64,000 bases of DNA, from the NCBI GenBank assembly GCA_011170375.1, contig DUEV01000003.1, positions 46,546 to 110,545 of the forward strand, read 5' to 3'. This document shows positions 17,018-26,513 of the stretch, piece by piece (positions within the stretch are counted from its first letter, which is position 1; each line of letters starts with the position of its first letter). The DNA is from Dehalococcoidia bacterium (lineage in GTDB: Bacteria > Chloroflexota > Dehalococcoidia > Dehalococcoidales > Fen-1064). Under the pieces are notes generated by a model. It searched no databases. It had not been told where the DNA came from and saw nothing but the letters and a program-made list of their open reading frames with translations. Position numbers and translations under genes: made by a program.

Positions 17018-17764
17018 CTAATTGGAGCCGCTCTCTTTGCGTCCCCTCTGTCCGAACTCACCCGGCCAGTTACCTATCCAGTAGTGTGTGGGATCAACGA
17101 TTTCCGGAGCCGTTTCTCCCGTCACAGGATTGGTAAAATGAAAGGGCATCACACCTGCCTCAGGAAAGGGATGATACCAGGTTGTAGGTGCATCAGCGGG
17201 GTTTTCCGAATCTGGCCAGCGGGAGTATCCGGGCCTGACCTTCAGATCTTCTAACTGGACCATAAAATAATGAACATACTTGAATTTGCTGATTTTCCAG
17301 ACCCCGTCCTCCCTGACAAATCCCTGTTCATACACTCCTGCGTTTAAACTGACTCTCTGATTATCCGGAAAACCCATTATTACCGGTGTGAGAACAGCGA
17401 AACGTCCTTTGGCTGTTTTCCTGTCGTCAGCCACAGTAATAACGTCCATCCCACCCAACTGAAAGAGGACGTTTCCGAAAGACCAGCCAACGTCCTTAAC
17501 TCCGGCATCTGAAGGCGCGCCTTGACCAATAAAGTTCTTTCGAAAACCATCCTTGCCACAGTATACACCACGCCCGGCTATCTCAATGGATTCCGCGTTT
17601 TCAGAGACCAGGTCAAGTAACTGTTTGGCCATGCGGTTGCTGTTATAATACATGTATATATAATGCAATCGACGGACTTCTTCTATATCCTTTTGTATAC
17701 CCAGCTCATGCTCGAGTGTTTTCAGCCTGGCTTCCATAGCTTCAAGACGGGATTCTTCACTCAT
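17018..17764 (-). CDS. SnoaL-like (NTF2-fold) protein
   Basis: 248 residues. An N-terminal heptad-rich helix (about residues 1-30) precedes a SnoaL-like cone fold at about 30-150: IEEVRRLHYIYMYYNSNR, then GVYCGKDGFRKNF and EDGVWKISKFKYVHYF. The last 80 residues are rich in Trp, Pro and aromatic residues. Such proteins act as small-molecule isomerases, hydratases or binding proteins; the activity here is unknown. Its position ahead of an enolase-superfamily gene suggests a shared catabolic pathway, which is inference only. Confidence 0.7.
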   Translation of the reverse strand: MSEESRLEAMEARLKTLEHELGIQKDIEEVRRLHYIYMYYNSNRMAKQLLDLVSENAESIEIAGRGVYCGKDGFRKNFIGQGAPSDAGVKDVGWSFGNVLFQLGGMDVITVADDRKTAKGRFAVLTPVIMGFPDNQRVSLNAGVYEQGFVREDGVWKISKFKYVHYFMVQLEDLKVRPGYSRWPDSENPADAPTTWYHPFPEAGVMPFHFTNPVTGETAPEIVDPTHYWIGNWPGEFGQRGRKESGSN

Positions 17765-17952
17765 TCGAATTCTCCTTTTTTATTATTTGGGATATCTATA
17801 TGGTTAAGACAATCTGTCAGATGTACTTACTGATTCAGATAATTATAACACCGTTTATGGATATGCGGGACTCCAAAGTCTAATAGCCAGGGCTTTCTAC
17901 CTTTAAGAAAAGTATGGTAGAATTACTCAGACTCCCGAGGGCAGTTAAGCAA

Positions 17953-18456
17953 ATGAAAATAAAGGGCCCGTTGCTTATAGCAACGGCAGCTGTGATAGCA
18001 CTGTCAATCCCGATTGTGGCGTTAGCTGGTAGTAATGCCTCGATAACCATCACCATGAGCGGCCCATCAGTTGCCATAGACATCGAGGTCACGCCCGCCG
18101 AATGGCAGATAGAGGCAGTAGGGTTGAACTCGTCATACCTCAAAGACTTTACTCTGGTCAATCGTGGTAGTGTCAGGGTGGACACCACCATAATGGGCAC
18201 CAATGCCGAGGGGACCGGATACCGGTGGGAGTTGGGTACATTCCCCGGTTACAATCAGTACGAGATAGAGTATGATATCGAGGGGTTCGGCGGCACGGGG
18301 AATGTCACTACGACTCCAACCAGCTTCGTACAGGACCTGAATAAGAACCAGAGCGAGCGTTTCTCGTTGACGGTGAAGACACCAACAAGCGGTAGTTCAC
18401 CCGGAGCAGGTGAATCAATACAGGCTACCGTAACAATACATGCGGTGCAGGGTTGA
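17953..18456 (+). CDS. Secreted beta-rich protein with signal peptide
   Basis: About 167 residues from the ATG at 17953, or 180 from 17914. The start at 17953 gives a clean signal peptide (MKIKGPLLIATAAVIALS) with likely cleavage after ALA. The mature part is rich in Thr, Ser, Gly and Val, with alternating hydrophobic strands (KDFTLVNRGSVRVDTTIMG; ESIQATVTIHAVQG), typical of an immunoglobulin-like or fibre-type beta sandwich. It has no membrane anchor. It is the first gene of a four-gene row ending in a GAF protein. I recognise no named family. Confidence 0.7.
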   Translation: MKIKGPLLIATAAVIALSIPIVALAGSNASITITMSGPSVAIDIEVTPAEWQIEAVGLNSSYLKDFTLVNRGSVRVDTTIMGTNAEGTGYRWELGTFPGYNQYEIEYDIEGFGGTGNVTTTPTSFVQDLNKNQSERFSLTVKTPTSGSSPGAGESIQATVTIHAVQG

Positions 18457-18462
18457 TGAACC

Positions 18463-19044
18463 GTGACTGGGAAAGGTTGGCTCAGGTGGATAATAGTAGT
18501 CATACCGGCTGCCCTGGCTGCCTTCTCTTCCGCCACGTTGGCACAGGAGACCGAGGGTTGGATTATCTCACCGGGTGAGGTTCCAGTCTCAGGTATCCGG
18601 CTCGGTGAGAGCCGAACTGGCACCATTACTGTATATAATAACAAGGACTTCCCAGCGACCGTCTCAATGTCAGCCGAAATCCCTTATCAGGGCAATTTAA
18701 CTCCCGGGTATGAGCCAATCCCCGACACAGCCTGGATAAGCCTTACCCCACAGTATTTCGAACTGGGACAGTATTCCGAGCAGGAGGTCGACCTAACAGT
18801 AACCATCCCCTCTACTGGGGACTGGGGAGGAAAGCACTATGAATGCTGGCTCCGCGCCACTTTCGATACGATGGGCATGTTACAGGTCAAGCTTGATAGC
18901 CGACTTCTCCTGTCCACGAGCACAGCATATGCCAGAGGGACGAACTGGGTCCTCATAGGAGCAATAGCCGGAGGGGTGGTGGTTGCTGGCACCATGGTGT
19001 TCAGTAACAGGAGGAAACTCAAGAGGTGGTTAGGCAGATGGTGA
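18463..19044 (+). CDS. Membrane-anchored protein with beta-sandwich ectodomain
   Basis: 193 residues from a GTG start. A signal segment (WIIVVIPAALAAFSSATLA) leads to an ectodomain with PGEVPVSGIRLGESRTGTIT and strands around WISLTPQYFELGQ and VDLTVTIPS. One transmembrane helix (about residues 160-180) and a basic tail RRKLKRWLGRW follow. The layout resembles peptidoglycan-binding or chaperone-like Ig domains of surface proteins (DUF916/COG1470-like), at a level too weak to name. It overlaps the next gene by 7 bases and is similar to it in design. Confidence 0.7.
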   Translation: MTGKGWLRWIIVVIPAALAAFSSATLAQETEGWIISPGEVPVSGIRLGESRTGTITVYNNKDFPATVSMSAEIPYQGNLTPGYEPIPDTAWISLTPQYFELGQYSEQEVDLTVTIPSTGDWGGKHYECWLRATFDTMGMLQVKLDSRLLLSTSTAYARGTNWVLIGAIAGGVVVAGTMVFSNRRKLKRWLGRW

Positions 19045-19625
19045 GGCGAATACTCAGGTCTGTGAGCCTTACAGTAGCAGCAGCCCCGCTGATTTGCTTT
19101 GTAATGTCCGTACCTGTATTTGCCGGGAGCCTGGTTATCTCTCCCCACACCACTGAACTTGAAACACTACCTGGTACTACTAGCAGTATCGTACTTTCGA
19201 TGGAAAACGGCCTGGAACGGAGCCATAGCTTCCGTTTCTTACCGTCCCAACTCGCCGACCCCATAGATGGTTATGATAGCTTCCCTGACCTCTCCTGGAT
19301 AACACTTGTCTCGGGGGATACCTTACTGGCACCCGGCGAGCAGACATGGCTGACAGTGGAGATTACTGTTCCCAACGATGAAAGCCTGATTGAACAGAAG
19401 TGGGCGGTCAGTATCGACATCTCATGTGCCGGGGAGTCCCTCCTGAATGACAGCTCAATCATTCTGGTTACAGTTGGTCAGGCACAGCCGTCAAACCCAG
19501 AGTGGGGCATAGGTGGCGGAATTGCGGCCGTCTGCGTGATTGGAGCTGTCCTCTGGACACGCTGGAAAGACAGGCAGAGATCCGAGTGGACTACCGGGCT
19601 GAAAACAAAGCACTGGCTTGAGTAA
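19038..19625 (+). CDS. Second membrane-anchored beta-sandwich protein
   Basis: About 195 residues from the ATG at 19038, which has GAGGTGG upstream; a GTG at 19026 is possible. The order is signal peptide (LTVAAAPLICFVMSVPVFA), an Ig-like ectodomain (VISPHTTELETLPGTTSSI; ISWITL-like DLSWITLVSG; TWLTVEITVP), a transmembrane helix (IGGGIAAVCVIGAVLW) and a basic tail. It has the same plan as the product of the preceding gene (WISLTP against WITLVS, VDLTVTIPS against LTVEITVPN), so the pair probably arose by an old duplication. Confidence 0.7.
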   Translation: MVRRILRSVSLTVAAAPLICFVMSVPVFAGSLVISPHTTELETLPGTTSSIVLSMENGLERSHSFRFLPSQLADPIDGYDSFPDLSWITLVSGDTLLAPGEQTWLTVEITVPNDESLIEQKWAVSIDISCAGESLLNDSSIILVTVGQAQPSNPEWGIGGGIAAVCVIGAVLWTRWKDRQRSEWTTGLKTKHWLE

Positions 19626-19637
19626 CAGGACATAGCT

Positions 19638-20636
19638 ATGAAGCGTAAGGAAAAGGAAAGAGAAGAACAGCTCGCTCTGGCCAACGAGCTCTCCAGGATT
19701 GTCCTCACGAGCTCCGATATCACCGAGATAGGACAGGGATTCGCCTTTGAGCTCAAGGAGCTAATGCCTGTTAGCTGGGCAGCTATTAGCTTGATTGAGA
19801 AATCGACAGACTTACTCCGCCTTTTCCCCTTATCCCCCAAAATTGATTCGAACTGGGAACTTGGGGACAGCATACCGCTGGACAATACGCCCGTCGCCTG
19901 GCTTGCTCAGACCAAGAAGGCCCTGGTGGAGCCAGACCTGAAACGGGAGAGTCGATTCTGGACCGGTGCCTGCTGGATAAAACATGCGATAAGAGCAATT
20001 GTCTATATGCCGCTTTTTTCCGGAGGTGAGGTCTTCGGCAGTCTTATCTTTGCAAGCAACCATCCGCAGGCCTATGGTGAGAGGGAACTGAAGCTCCTCA
20101 AGTATGCCGCCGCTCAACTGGCAGCACCCGTTCGGCACTCCGAGCATTTTACCCATATTATTGAAAAAAAGCAACGCACTGGCCAGCTGCCAGAAGAGTG
20201 GATGTCGCGAACTGAGCAGGCACTGCAGGAGCTTTCTGCGGCGATAGCCGAGTACGCCGTGCATTTAAAGAGTCACACGGCTGCCATACAGGGTCTCAGC
20301 GAGGCCTCCCAAGAGCTAAGGCAGAGCGCTGCCGAGCAGAACCGGGTCCTAGCAAACCTGGTAGAAACCATAGCGCAAATACCGTCCAGAACAGAGCCAG
20401 TCACTGCTAGTGAACAGGAACCCGCTCCGCCAATTGATAAGGGCCTTCACCCACCGGCCTGGCACCACAGCCAGCGCCAGTCCACCCAGCCGCAAACCCT
20501 GGTTGAGAAGCAACGGAAGCTCCTCGAGAAAAGGATTGCCGATAAGGAAAGTGGGTTTAGGCCGGGCTCAAAAGGTACCACCGAGAGACCATCTGAGCCA
20601 ATCAGGCATAGACGGCCACCGCGACCGCCTGTTTAG
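19638..20636 (+). CDS. GAF-domain protein with coiled coil and basic proline-rich tail
   Basis: 332 residues, no signal peptide. Residues about 15-165 form a GAF domain (ELKELMPVSWAAISLIE; TPVAWLAQTKKALVEPD; GEVFGSLIFAS), a fold that senses small ligands or redox state. A helical, coiled-coil-like segment covers about 185-250, and the rest is Pro/Arg rich. There is no kinase, cyclase or DNA-binding output, so it probably works through protein contacts. It starts 12 bases after the anchored surface protein gene and likely belongs to the same operon. Confidence 0.75.
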   Translation: MKRKEKEREEQLALANELSRIVLTSSDITEIGQGFAFELKELMPVSWAAISLIEKSTDLLRLFPLSPKIDSNWELGDSIPLDNTPVAWLAQTKKALVEPDLKRESRFWTGACWIKHAIRAIVYMPLFSGGEVFGSLIFASNHPQAYGERELKLLKYAAAQLAAPVRHSEHFTHIIEKKQRTGQLPEEWMSRTEQALQELSAAIAEYAVHLKSHTAAIQGLSEASQELRQSAAEQNRVLANLVETIAQIPSRTEPVTASEQEPAPPIDKGLHPPAWHHSQRQSTQPQTLVEKQRKLLEKRIADKESGFRPGSKGTTERPSEPIRHRRPPRPPV

Positions 20637-20665
20637 CACTGTATGCACCTAAATACAACGGCAGA

Positions 20666-21316
20666 TTACGGCCCATAGTCTGTGGATTTGGACATCACCG
20701 GGTAGTGTGACTGGTATAGGGAGCATACTCTCACCCGGTTTTTCCTCCCCAATCTCTTTAGCTCCTTACGGAATTGCCGCAACCTCTCTCGTCCCCATTC
20801 AAGCAGTTTATCAGGGGTCTCAGTACCGCCGACATTAACCCGCTCGATAGCATAGACAGCCCATTCCACGGCAGCGTAGCCGCAAGCCCCGACAGCAATC
20901 AGGTCTTCATACTGGGTGGGAATAGTAGAGCTACCAGCATCCAGGGTATGCAGCTTGCCGTAGTCGATATAGGCATCGAAGCCATCCGGGATTTGAGTAC
21001 CAAAAAGGGTTACTGTATCGGCCCAGAGAGCAAAACGCTGGTATACAAGCAGGAACCTGTCAACCGGATATTCCACGGCCCTTACCATGACCCGGTCGGT
21101 GATGGTCGATATATCAATCTCCCTCGAACCTGAGGTCGTCGCTTTAGTTGCCTTCTGCTCGAGAGGAATTACCTCGGAAAAGTCCTTTACTGCATGGGCA
21201 ATATGCCGGTCGATTTCATCGTCTGACCAGCGGTAGTTCTCGGCATCCTCATCATGGTAGCGACAGAACTCCGGGGGAAGGTCCCGCTCAGCATCATTAA
21301 TCGACCGCAACTCCAT
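20666..21316 (-). CDS. Phage head-tail-connector-like orphan protein
   Basis: 216 residues. The segment RWSDDEIDRHIAHAVKDFS followed by helices, a beta-containing middle (FDAYIDYGKLHTLDAGSSTI) and a second helical half with QYEDLIAVGACGYAAVEWAVY resembles small connector/adaptor proteins of tailed phages. This is recalled similarity, not a search result. The first 20 residues look disordered relative to the rest and may be rearranged. No other phage gene is near, so it seems to be a prophage remnant or a captured gene. It converges on the GAF gene. Confidence 0.5.
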   Translation of the reverse strand: MELRSINDAERDLPPEFCRYHDEDAENYRWSDDEIDRHIAHAVKDFSEVIPLEQKATKATTSGSREIDISTITDRVMVRAVEYPVDRFLLVYQRFALWADTVTLFGTQIPDGFDAYIDYGKLHTLDAGSSTIPTQYEDLIAVGACGYAAVEWAVYAIERVNVGGTETPDKLLEWGRERLRQFRKELKRLGRKNRVRVCSLYQSHYPVMSKSTDYGP

Positions 21317-21408
21317 TATTTACCTCAACGTAAGGACTGAGCGATTTCATATTAGTACATATGTTCTATTACAGTCAATACCCTTTTGTCATTCCCTGCT
21401 ATGGGCTT

Positions 21409-21437
21409 TTGCAATCTCCAGACTCGGATGTTATAAT
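21409..21437 (+). promoter_or_regulatory. Extended -10 promoter for the MDR array
   Basis: TTGCAA at 21409-21414, 17-base spacer, TATAAT at 21432-21437 preceded by TGT (extended -10). The leader to the ATG at 21503 is about 60 bases. Confidence 0.7.
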
Positions 21438-21502
21438 CGCCAGACCTCGAATTGCGCCATTCACCGTACAGCGAAAAAGGAATACCGTGTGGAGGAATTT
21501 TC

Positions 21503-22474
21503 ATGAAAGCGATGGTATATGAGAGATACGGACCACCCGAGGTTCTTCACCTCAAAGAGGTAGAAAAACCTGTTCCCAAGGAAAATGAAGTACTGGTAAA
21601 AGTTCACGCAACAACGGTAACCCCGATGGACCGACGTTTACGCCAGCCAGGTATGAATATTATTGCCCGGATAATAGCAGGACTAATTAAACCAAAGAAT
21701 CCCATATTAGGTACTGAGTTCGCTGGGGAAATTGAATCAGTAGGCAATGACGTAAAGCGATTTAAGGAAGGTGACCAGGTATATGGAGGAGCACCTCCTT
21801 TCGGTGCACATGCCGAATACGTATGCATGCCTGAAAACAAAGTTGGCATTAAACCTTCAAATATGACCTTTGAAGAAGCCGCTGGAGTGACGTTTGCGGG
21901 AACTACGGCATTGAAGTATCTAAGAGAAAAGGGGAATATTCAGGAAGGACAGAAAGTTCTTGTCAATGGAGCCTCTGGCGGTGTGGGCACTTTCGCTGTG
22001 CAGCTTGCGAAATATTTCGGTGCGGACGTTACCGGGGTATGCAGCACATCGAATCTGGAGATGGTGCAATCTATTGGAGCGGATACAGTAGTCGACTATA
22101 CAAAAGAGGATTTTACGAAAGCTGGTCAGACTTACGACATTATTTTCGATACTGTAGGTAAAAGGTCTTTTTCACAATGTAAAGGCTCGTTAAACAGCGG
22201 AGGTATCTATCTCAACACTGTGGCAACCATTCCACTGCTTCTACAAATGTTATGGACTTCTAAGATAGGCAATAAGAAAGCTGTTTTTGCGTTGCTACCT
22301 TTCACCCCGGAAGACCTCATCTTTCTGAAAGATGCTATCGAGGCAGGGAAGGTGAAAACAGTAATTGACCGGACCTATCCTCTGAGCCAGATTGCCGAGG
22401 CTCACAGGTATTCTGAAAAAGGACACACCAAAGGAAAAGTAGTCATAACTGTGGAACATAGTAACAAAACCTGA
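21503..22474 (+). CDS. MDR-family NAD(P)-dependent oxidoreductase, paralogue 1
   Basis: About 323 residues, ATG at 21503 with GGAGG upstream. It has the GroES-like N-terminal domain ([29 protein letters not shown]) and the Rossmann motif [18 protein letters not shown], as in zinc-independent quinone oxidoreductases and enoyl reductases. The cysteines and histidines of zinc MDRs are absent. Substrate unknown. It is the first of three close paralogues (the others at 23014 and 24496) that share DYTKEDFTK-type segments and the final HxKGxVVITVEH. Confidence 0.9.
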   Translation: MKAMVYERYGPPEVLHLKEVEKPVPKENEVLVKVHATTVTPMDRRLRQPGMNIIARIIAGLIKPKNPILGTEFAGEIESVGNDVKRFKEGDQVYGGAPPFGAHAEYVCMPENKVGIKPSNMTFEEAAGVTFAGTTALKYLREKGNIQEGQKVLVNGASGGVGTFAVQLAKYFGADVTGVCSTSNLEMVQSIGADTVVDYTKEDFTKAGQTYDIIFDTVGKRSFSQCKGSLNSGGIYLNTVATIPLLLQMLWTSKIGNKKAVFALLPFTPEDLIFLKDAIEAGKVKTVIDRTYPLSQIAEAHRYSEKGHTKGKVVITVEHSNKT

Positions 22475-22515
22475 TGGCAATGTAAGGAAATCGAAAAGCA
22501 GAAAGGAGGGCCACT

Positions 22516-22962
22516 ATGACAAAGGAAAAATTCTTAACCGTGCGTTGGAATAACCTGCTTTCGCTGGGACTGGGAATTCCCGCTCTGATTTATGTCATCG
22601 TTATTTTATCAACTTCTGTGTTGTCAGACAGTGCTGGCTTTATCGGGCTTGTGGTCATCGGGGTGCTTTACTGAGTGGTTGTAGAACAACATACAAACAT
22701 GCGGTTCGCATTGTTAAGGAAAGACTCGACTGACCCCATTCCGGCCAAACTGAGGTTCACTCACCCACTCAACCTGACCATGGTGGTTTACAACGTTGTC
22801 TGGTGGATACCTATAATACTTACCTTTACCAAGGTAATCGATTACCGCGCGGGCTTCATAGCGTTTCTCGTAGTTACGCTCTTAAGGCTCGTTGCCAATT
22901 TAGTAAGGAACAACGTCCTCAAGGGAGAGCAGGCAGAGAGTTTTCCTCTCCGATCACCATAG
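22516..22962 (+). pseudogene. Membrane protein gene interrupted by an in-frame TGA
   Basis: An ATG at 22516 follows a strong AAAGGAGGG site and reads 52 codons (two hydrophobic stretches, GLGIPALIYVIVILS and GFIGLVVIGVLY) to a TGA at 22672-22674. The same frame then continues, without any shift, for 95 more codons with two further membrane segments (LTMVVYNVVWWIPIILT; AGFIAFLVVTLLRLVANLV). Joined, it is a 148-codon protein with four membrane segments, similar in plan to the gene at 23991. TGA probably replaces TGG (Trp). It is either a new nonsense mutation, a base-calling error, or a read-through codon. Confidence 0.65.
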
Positions 22963-23013
22963 CCACAAACTGCTCTGCACATGACCAGATAAAGGTAATT
23001 AGGAGAAATACTC

Positions 23014-23988
23014 ATGAAAGCGGTTGTATGCACAAAATACGGACCACCTGAGGTTCTACAAATCAGAGAGGTCGAAAAACCTATCCCAAAGGACAATGAG
23101 ATACTGGTGAAGATACATGCGACAACAGTGTCTGCGGTGGACGTGAGAGTGCGTAGTTTCACAGTCCCTCCCCTGTTCTGGCTCGCCGCACGGCTAGCTT
23201 TCGGCATTACAAAACCAAAGACAGCCATCCTGGGGGCAGAGTTGGCCGGGGAAGTTGAATCGGTAGGCAAAGATGTGAAGTGGTTCAAGAAAGGTGACCA
23301 GGTTTTTGGATCTACCTTCAGGTTGGGCTTTGGCTCTTATGCCGAGTACAAGTGTATGCCTGAAGACGGGATGGTGGCAATAAAGCCAGCCAATTTGTCC
23401 TATGAGGAAGTCGCCGGGATTACTTTCGGGGGGAACTCAGCATTATGGTTCCTCAGAGAAGGAAATATCCAGAGCGGACAGAAAGTCCTCATCTATGGAG
23501 CCTCCGGAAGTGTAGGTGCTTTTGCAGTACAGCTCGCCAAGTACTTCGGGACAGAAGTAACCGGGGTATGCAGTACCGCGAATCTGGAGCTGGTGAAATC
23601 TCTGGGAGCCGATTGGGTAATTGACTACACTAAAGAGGATTTTACTAAAAATGGCAAGACCTATGATATTATCTTCGACGCGGTAGGAAAGAGCTCATTT
23701 TCACGCTGTGAGAGTTCGCTACAGCAAGAAGGAGTCTATCTCTCAGCTGTCATGATTGCTCTTCAAGCGCGGTGGTTTTCAATGACAAGTGGCAAGAAAG
23801 TAGTAGGTGGCGAAGGAGTCGAAGAGACTGAGAACTTACTCTTCCTCAAAGAGCTTCTTGAGGCAGGAAAGATAAAGCCAGTCATTGATAGAAGCTATCC
23901 GCTAGAACAAATTGTCGAGGCTCACAGGTACGTTGACACGGGACGCAAGAAAGGAAATGTAGTCATAACTGTGGAGGATAGTAACTAG
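23014..23988 (+). CDS. MDR-family NAD(P)-dependent oxidoreductase, paralogue 2
   Basis: 324 residues, with GGAG before the ATG. Same architecture as paralogue 1: GroES-like half with [18 protein letters not shown] and a Rossmann half with [19 protein letters not shown], ending [11 protein letters not shown]. It is closer to paralogue 3 than to paralogue 1, for example in YGASGSVG, the VRIRSF/VRVRSF stretch and the LEQIVEAH motif. Zinc ligands are absent. The small membrane protein gene at 23991 begins two bases after its stop. Confidence 0.9.
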   Translation: MKAVVCTKYGPPEVLQIREVEKPIPKDNEILVKIHATTVSAVDVRVRSFTVPPLFWLAARLAFGITKPKTAILGAELAGEVESVGKDVKWFKKGDQVFGSTFRLGFGSYAEYKCMPEDGMVAIKPANLSYEEVAGITFGGNSALWFLREGNIQSGQKVLIYGASGSVGAFAVQLAKYFGTEVTGVCSTANLELVKSLGADWVIDYTKEDFTKNGKTYDIIFDAVGKSSFSRCESSLQQEGVYLSAVMIALQARWFSMTSGKKVVGGEGVEETENLLFLKELLEAGKIKPVIDRSYPLEQIVEAHRYVDTGRKKGNVVITVEDSN

Positions 23989-23990
23989 TC

Positions 23991-24479
23991 ATGAAATCAT
24001 CACCCCAGAGCAGGTCAGGTGAGACTGCCAGTCACATCTTTATTATCCTCGTGACTTTAGCTCAACTCATCTTCTTTACCCTTTTTCATGAATATATTGC
24101 ATGGCATACTACCGAACCAGATGGAAGTGTTACGCGATTATCGATGCTAACTGACGATTATTTCATTTGGCTTCCCATTATGATTACAGGATCGATTCTT
24201 GTCATAGTAACTTCCATTGCCATGATTGTATACGATAACTACCAGTTTCGGAAGACCGCTGAGATATCGTTCAGTGTCATTGGTATCATCATAGCCATAT
24301 CACTGGTATCTATATTCCCCTTTGATTTCAGTGTAATACCGAATGATACTGCGGTCGATGCTGTGCCAATAGTAGTAACCGTATTCTTCATCCTCCTGGC
24401 GGTTTTCTACGGGGTATCTGCACTTGTTATGCTAATAAGATTCAGGCACCATGCAGCTAAGAATGACCAGCCAAACTAA
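23991..24479 (+). CDS. Four-helix membrane protein of the MDR array
   Basis: 162 residues with four predicted membrane segments, near residues 15-35, 53-75, 85-105 and 120-145 (for example IMITGSILVIVTSIAMIVY and VVTVFFILLAVFYGVSALV). It starts two bases after the stop of MDR paralogue 2 and ends 16 bases before paralogue 3, so it is in the same transcript. I recognise no family or functional residue. The broken gene at 22516 holds the equivalent place between paralogues 1 and 2. Confidence 0.7.
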   Translation: MKSSPQSRSGETASHIFIILVTLAQLIFFTLFHEYIAWHTTEPDGSVTRLSMLTDDYFIWLPIMITGSILVIVTSIAMIVYDNYQFRKTAEISFSVIGIIIAISLVSIFPFDFSVIPNDTAVDAVPIVVTVFFILLAVFYGVSALVMLIRFRHHAAKNDQPN

Positions 24480-24495
24480 ATAAAGAGGAACACTT

Positions 24496-25479
24496 ATGAA
24501 AGCGATTGTGTGCACTAGATACGGCCCGCCGGAGGTCCTTCAACTTAAAGAGGTGGAGAAACCCGTTCCCAAGGACTATGAAGTACTTATTAAAGTCCAT
24601 GCGACAACAGTAACATCTAGCGATGTGCGAATTCGAAGTTTCACCTACCCTTCCTGGTTCTGGCTACCCGGGCGTCTTATGTTTGGTTTCAGAAGACCAA
24701 GAAAAACCATACCAGGGGATGAACTGGCTGGCGAAATTGAATCAGTTGGAAAGGATGTGAAGCTTTTCAGAGAAGGGGACCAAGTTTTTGGAATGAGTAC
24801 TTCCTTCGGCTTGGGTGGTGGCAACGCCGAGTATAAGTGCCTGCCTGAAGAAAGGGGATTGGCAATCAAACCGACCAATATGACCTATGAGGAAGCCGCC
24901 GCTGTTCCTTTTGGTGGAATGACAGCGTTAGCTTTTCTAAGAAAAGCTAATATCCAGAGTGGACAGAAAGTCCTTATCTACGGTGCTTCCGGAAGTGTAG
25001 GTACTTATGCGGTACAGATTGCCAAGTACTTTGGGGCGGAGGTTACCGGGGTATGCAGTACCTCGAATTTAGAAATGGTCAAGTCTCTAGGGGCTGATAA
25101 GGTAATTGACTATACTCGAGAGGATTTTACTAAAAGCGACCAGACCTATGATGCCATTTTTGACGCAGTGATGAAAACTTCGTTTTCACGCTGCAAAAAA
25201 TCGTTGAAGGAAAGAGGAATTTATCTTACAGTTGACTGGCCTCTGCTTCATGCATTATGGGCTCCAATGACGAGTAGCAAGAAAGTGGCATTTGGGTTAG
25301 GAAGCACAAAAAGTGAGGACTTAGTCTTCCTCAAAGAACTAATTGAGGCAGGGAAGATAATAGCTGTTATAGATAGACGCTATCCGCTGGAACAGATTGT
25401 CGAAGCCCACAAGTATGTCGAAACAGGACACAAAAAGGGAAACGTAGTCATTACTGTGGGGCATGATAACGAAACCTGA
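24496..25479 (+). CDS. MDR-family NAD(P)-dependent oxidoreductase, paralogue 3
   Basis: 327 residues, AGAGGA before the ATG. GroES-like domain with [18 protein letters not shown] and Rossmann motif [19 protein letters not shown]; it ends [11 protein letters not shown]. Nearly every block aligns with paralogue 2. The residues around the presumed active site ([15 protein letters not shown]) differ from paralogue 1 (MDRRLRQPG), which may mean different substrates. It closes the array; the toroid protein gene begins 40 bases on. Confidence 0.9.
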   Translation: MKAIVCTRYGPPEVLQLKEVEKPVPKDYEVLIKVHATTVTSSDVRIRSFTYPSWFWLPGRLMFGFRRPRKTIPGDELAGEIESVGKDVKLFREGDQVFGMSTSFGLGGGNAEYKCLPEERGLAIKPTNMTYEEAAAVPFGGMTALAFLRKANIQSGQKVLIYGASGSVGTYAVQIAKYFGAEVTGVCSTSNLEMVKSLGADKVIDYTREDFTKSDQTYDAIFDAVMKTSFSRCKKSLKERGIYLTVDWPLLHALWAPMTSSKKVAFGLGSTKSEDLVFLKELIEAGKIIAVIDRRYPLEQIVEAHKYVETGHKKGNVVITVGHDNET

Positions 25480-25519
25480 TAAACAAATATATAATTCGCT
25501 GAACGGGAGCAACTAAACA

Positions 25520-26413
25520 ATGAATGAAGTGTATAACAGAGCTCGTGATTTTATATTTACACATGCAAGGCTGTTGGAACGCAGGCTTTATCAAGTCCAC
25601 TTTAATGGGGAATCTCCTGATTGTATCGGACAAATAGTACGGGCATACCAGAATTCAGACGGTGGTTTGGGTCACGCTCTGGAGCCAGATGTCCGTTGCC
25701 CTGAGAGTCAACCGATTTTCGTCAATATAGGCCTGGCTGCATTAGCGGAAGCAAAATACCGTGATGCTCAACTTGCAAAGTCTCTCTGCAATTACCTCCA
25801 ATCCGTTTCGGATAATAATGGTCTCGTGCCATTTTTCTCTGAAATAGCATTACAGTCCCCTATCGCAGCTCATTGGATGGAACCAACTACAACTCCCGGT
25901 TTTAATCCTATCGGAGTTCCCGGCTTTAATCCCACGGCGGAAATATGCGGGTATCTTCACTACCAGGGTGTACAGCATGATTGGCTTTCACTGGCAACCG
26001 ACACCTGCTGTAATATGATTCTCAATGACCCCACGTCTGAAGCCCACTATCTTTTTTGTGCCAGCCGTTTGGTGGAGTATTTGGCCGATAGAAAAGTGGC
26101 AATGAATATCCTAGACGTAATAGCTTCATTACTTCCTGAATCACAATTTTTTATATCAGCTGCCCCTGTAAATACCTATGGCCTGACACCTCTCCATTTT
26201 GCTCCTGAACCAGATTCAATCTTTCGACCACTATTTACTAAAGAACAGATTGACGGTCACCTGGAAGACCTTGTGAGCAAACAAGAGGCAGACGGAGGCT
26301 GGCCAATATCCTGGGAAGCTCCGGGGCCAGCTTCAGTGCTCGAATGGCGCGGTCGCTGGACCTTAGACGCCATATGTAGATTAGTTGCTTATGGAGTTAT
26401 AAATAACGAATAG
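25520..26413 (+). CDS. Terpenoid-cyclase/prenyltransferase-type alpha-toroid protein
   Basis: 297 residues. Two repeat motifs of the squalene cyclase/prenyltransferase toroid are clear: YQNSDGGLGHALEPD near residue 42 and KQEADGGWPISWE near residue 254, with helical repeats in between. The length is half that of a squalene cyclase and the DxDD catalytic motif is not seen, so it is more likely a binding or modifying member than a cyclase. A direct duplication FNPIGVPGFNP occurs near residue 130. Function unknown. Confidence 0.65.
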   Translation: MNEVYNRARDFIFTHARLLERRLYQVHFNGESPDCIGQIVRAYQNSDGGLGHALEPDVRCPESQPIFVNIGLAALAEAKYRDAQLAKSLCNYLQSVSDNNGLVPFFSEIALQSPIAAHWMEPTTTPGFNPIGVPGFNPTAEICGYLHYQGVQHDWLSLATDTCCNMILNDPTSEAHYLFCASRLVEYLADRKVAMNILDVIASLLPESQFFISAAPVNTYGLTPLHFAPEPDSIFRPLFTKEQIDGHLEDLVSKQEADGGWPISWEAPGPASVLEWRGRWTLDAICRLVAYGVINNE

Positions 26414-26513
26414 AATTCGTATTTCCCGCAATTAACACAACCTGACAAACGCCATTTTAGTTTGAACATAGAGATATGATATATTTACAAAACAAACACT
26501 TCGGAGGTGAAAA

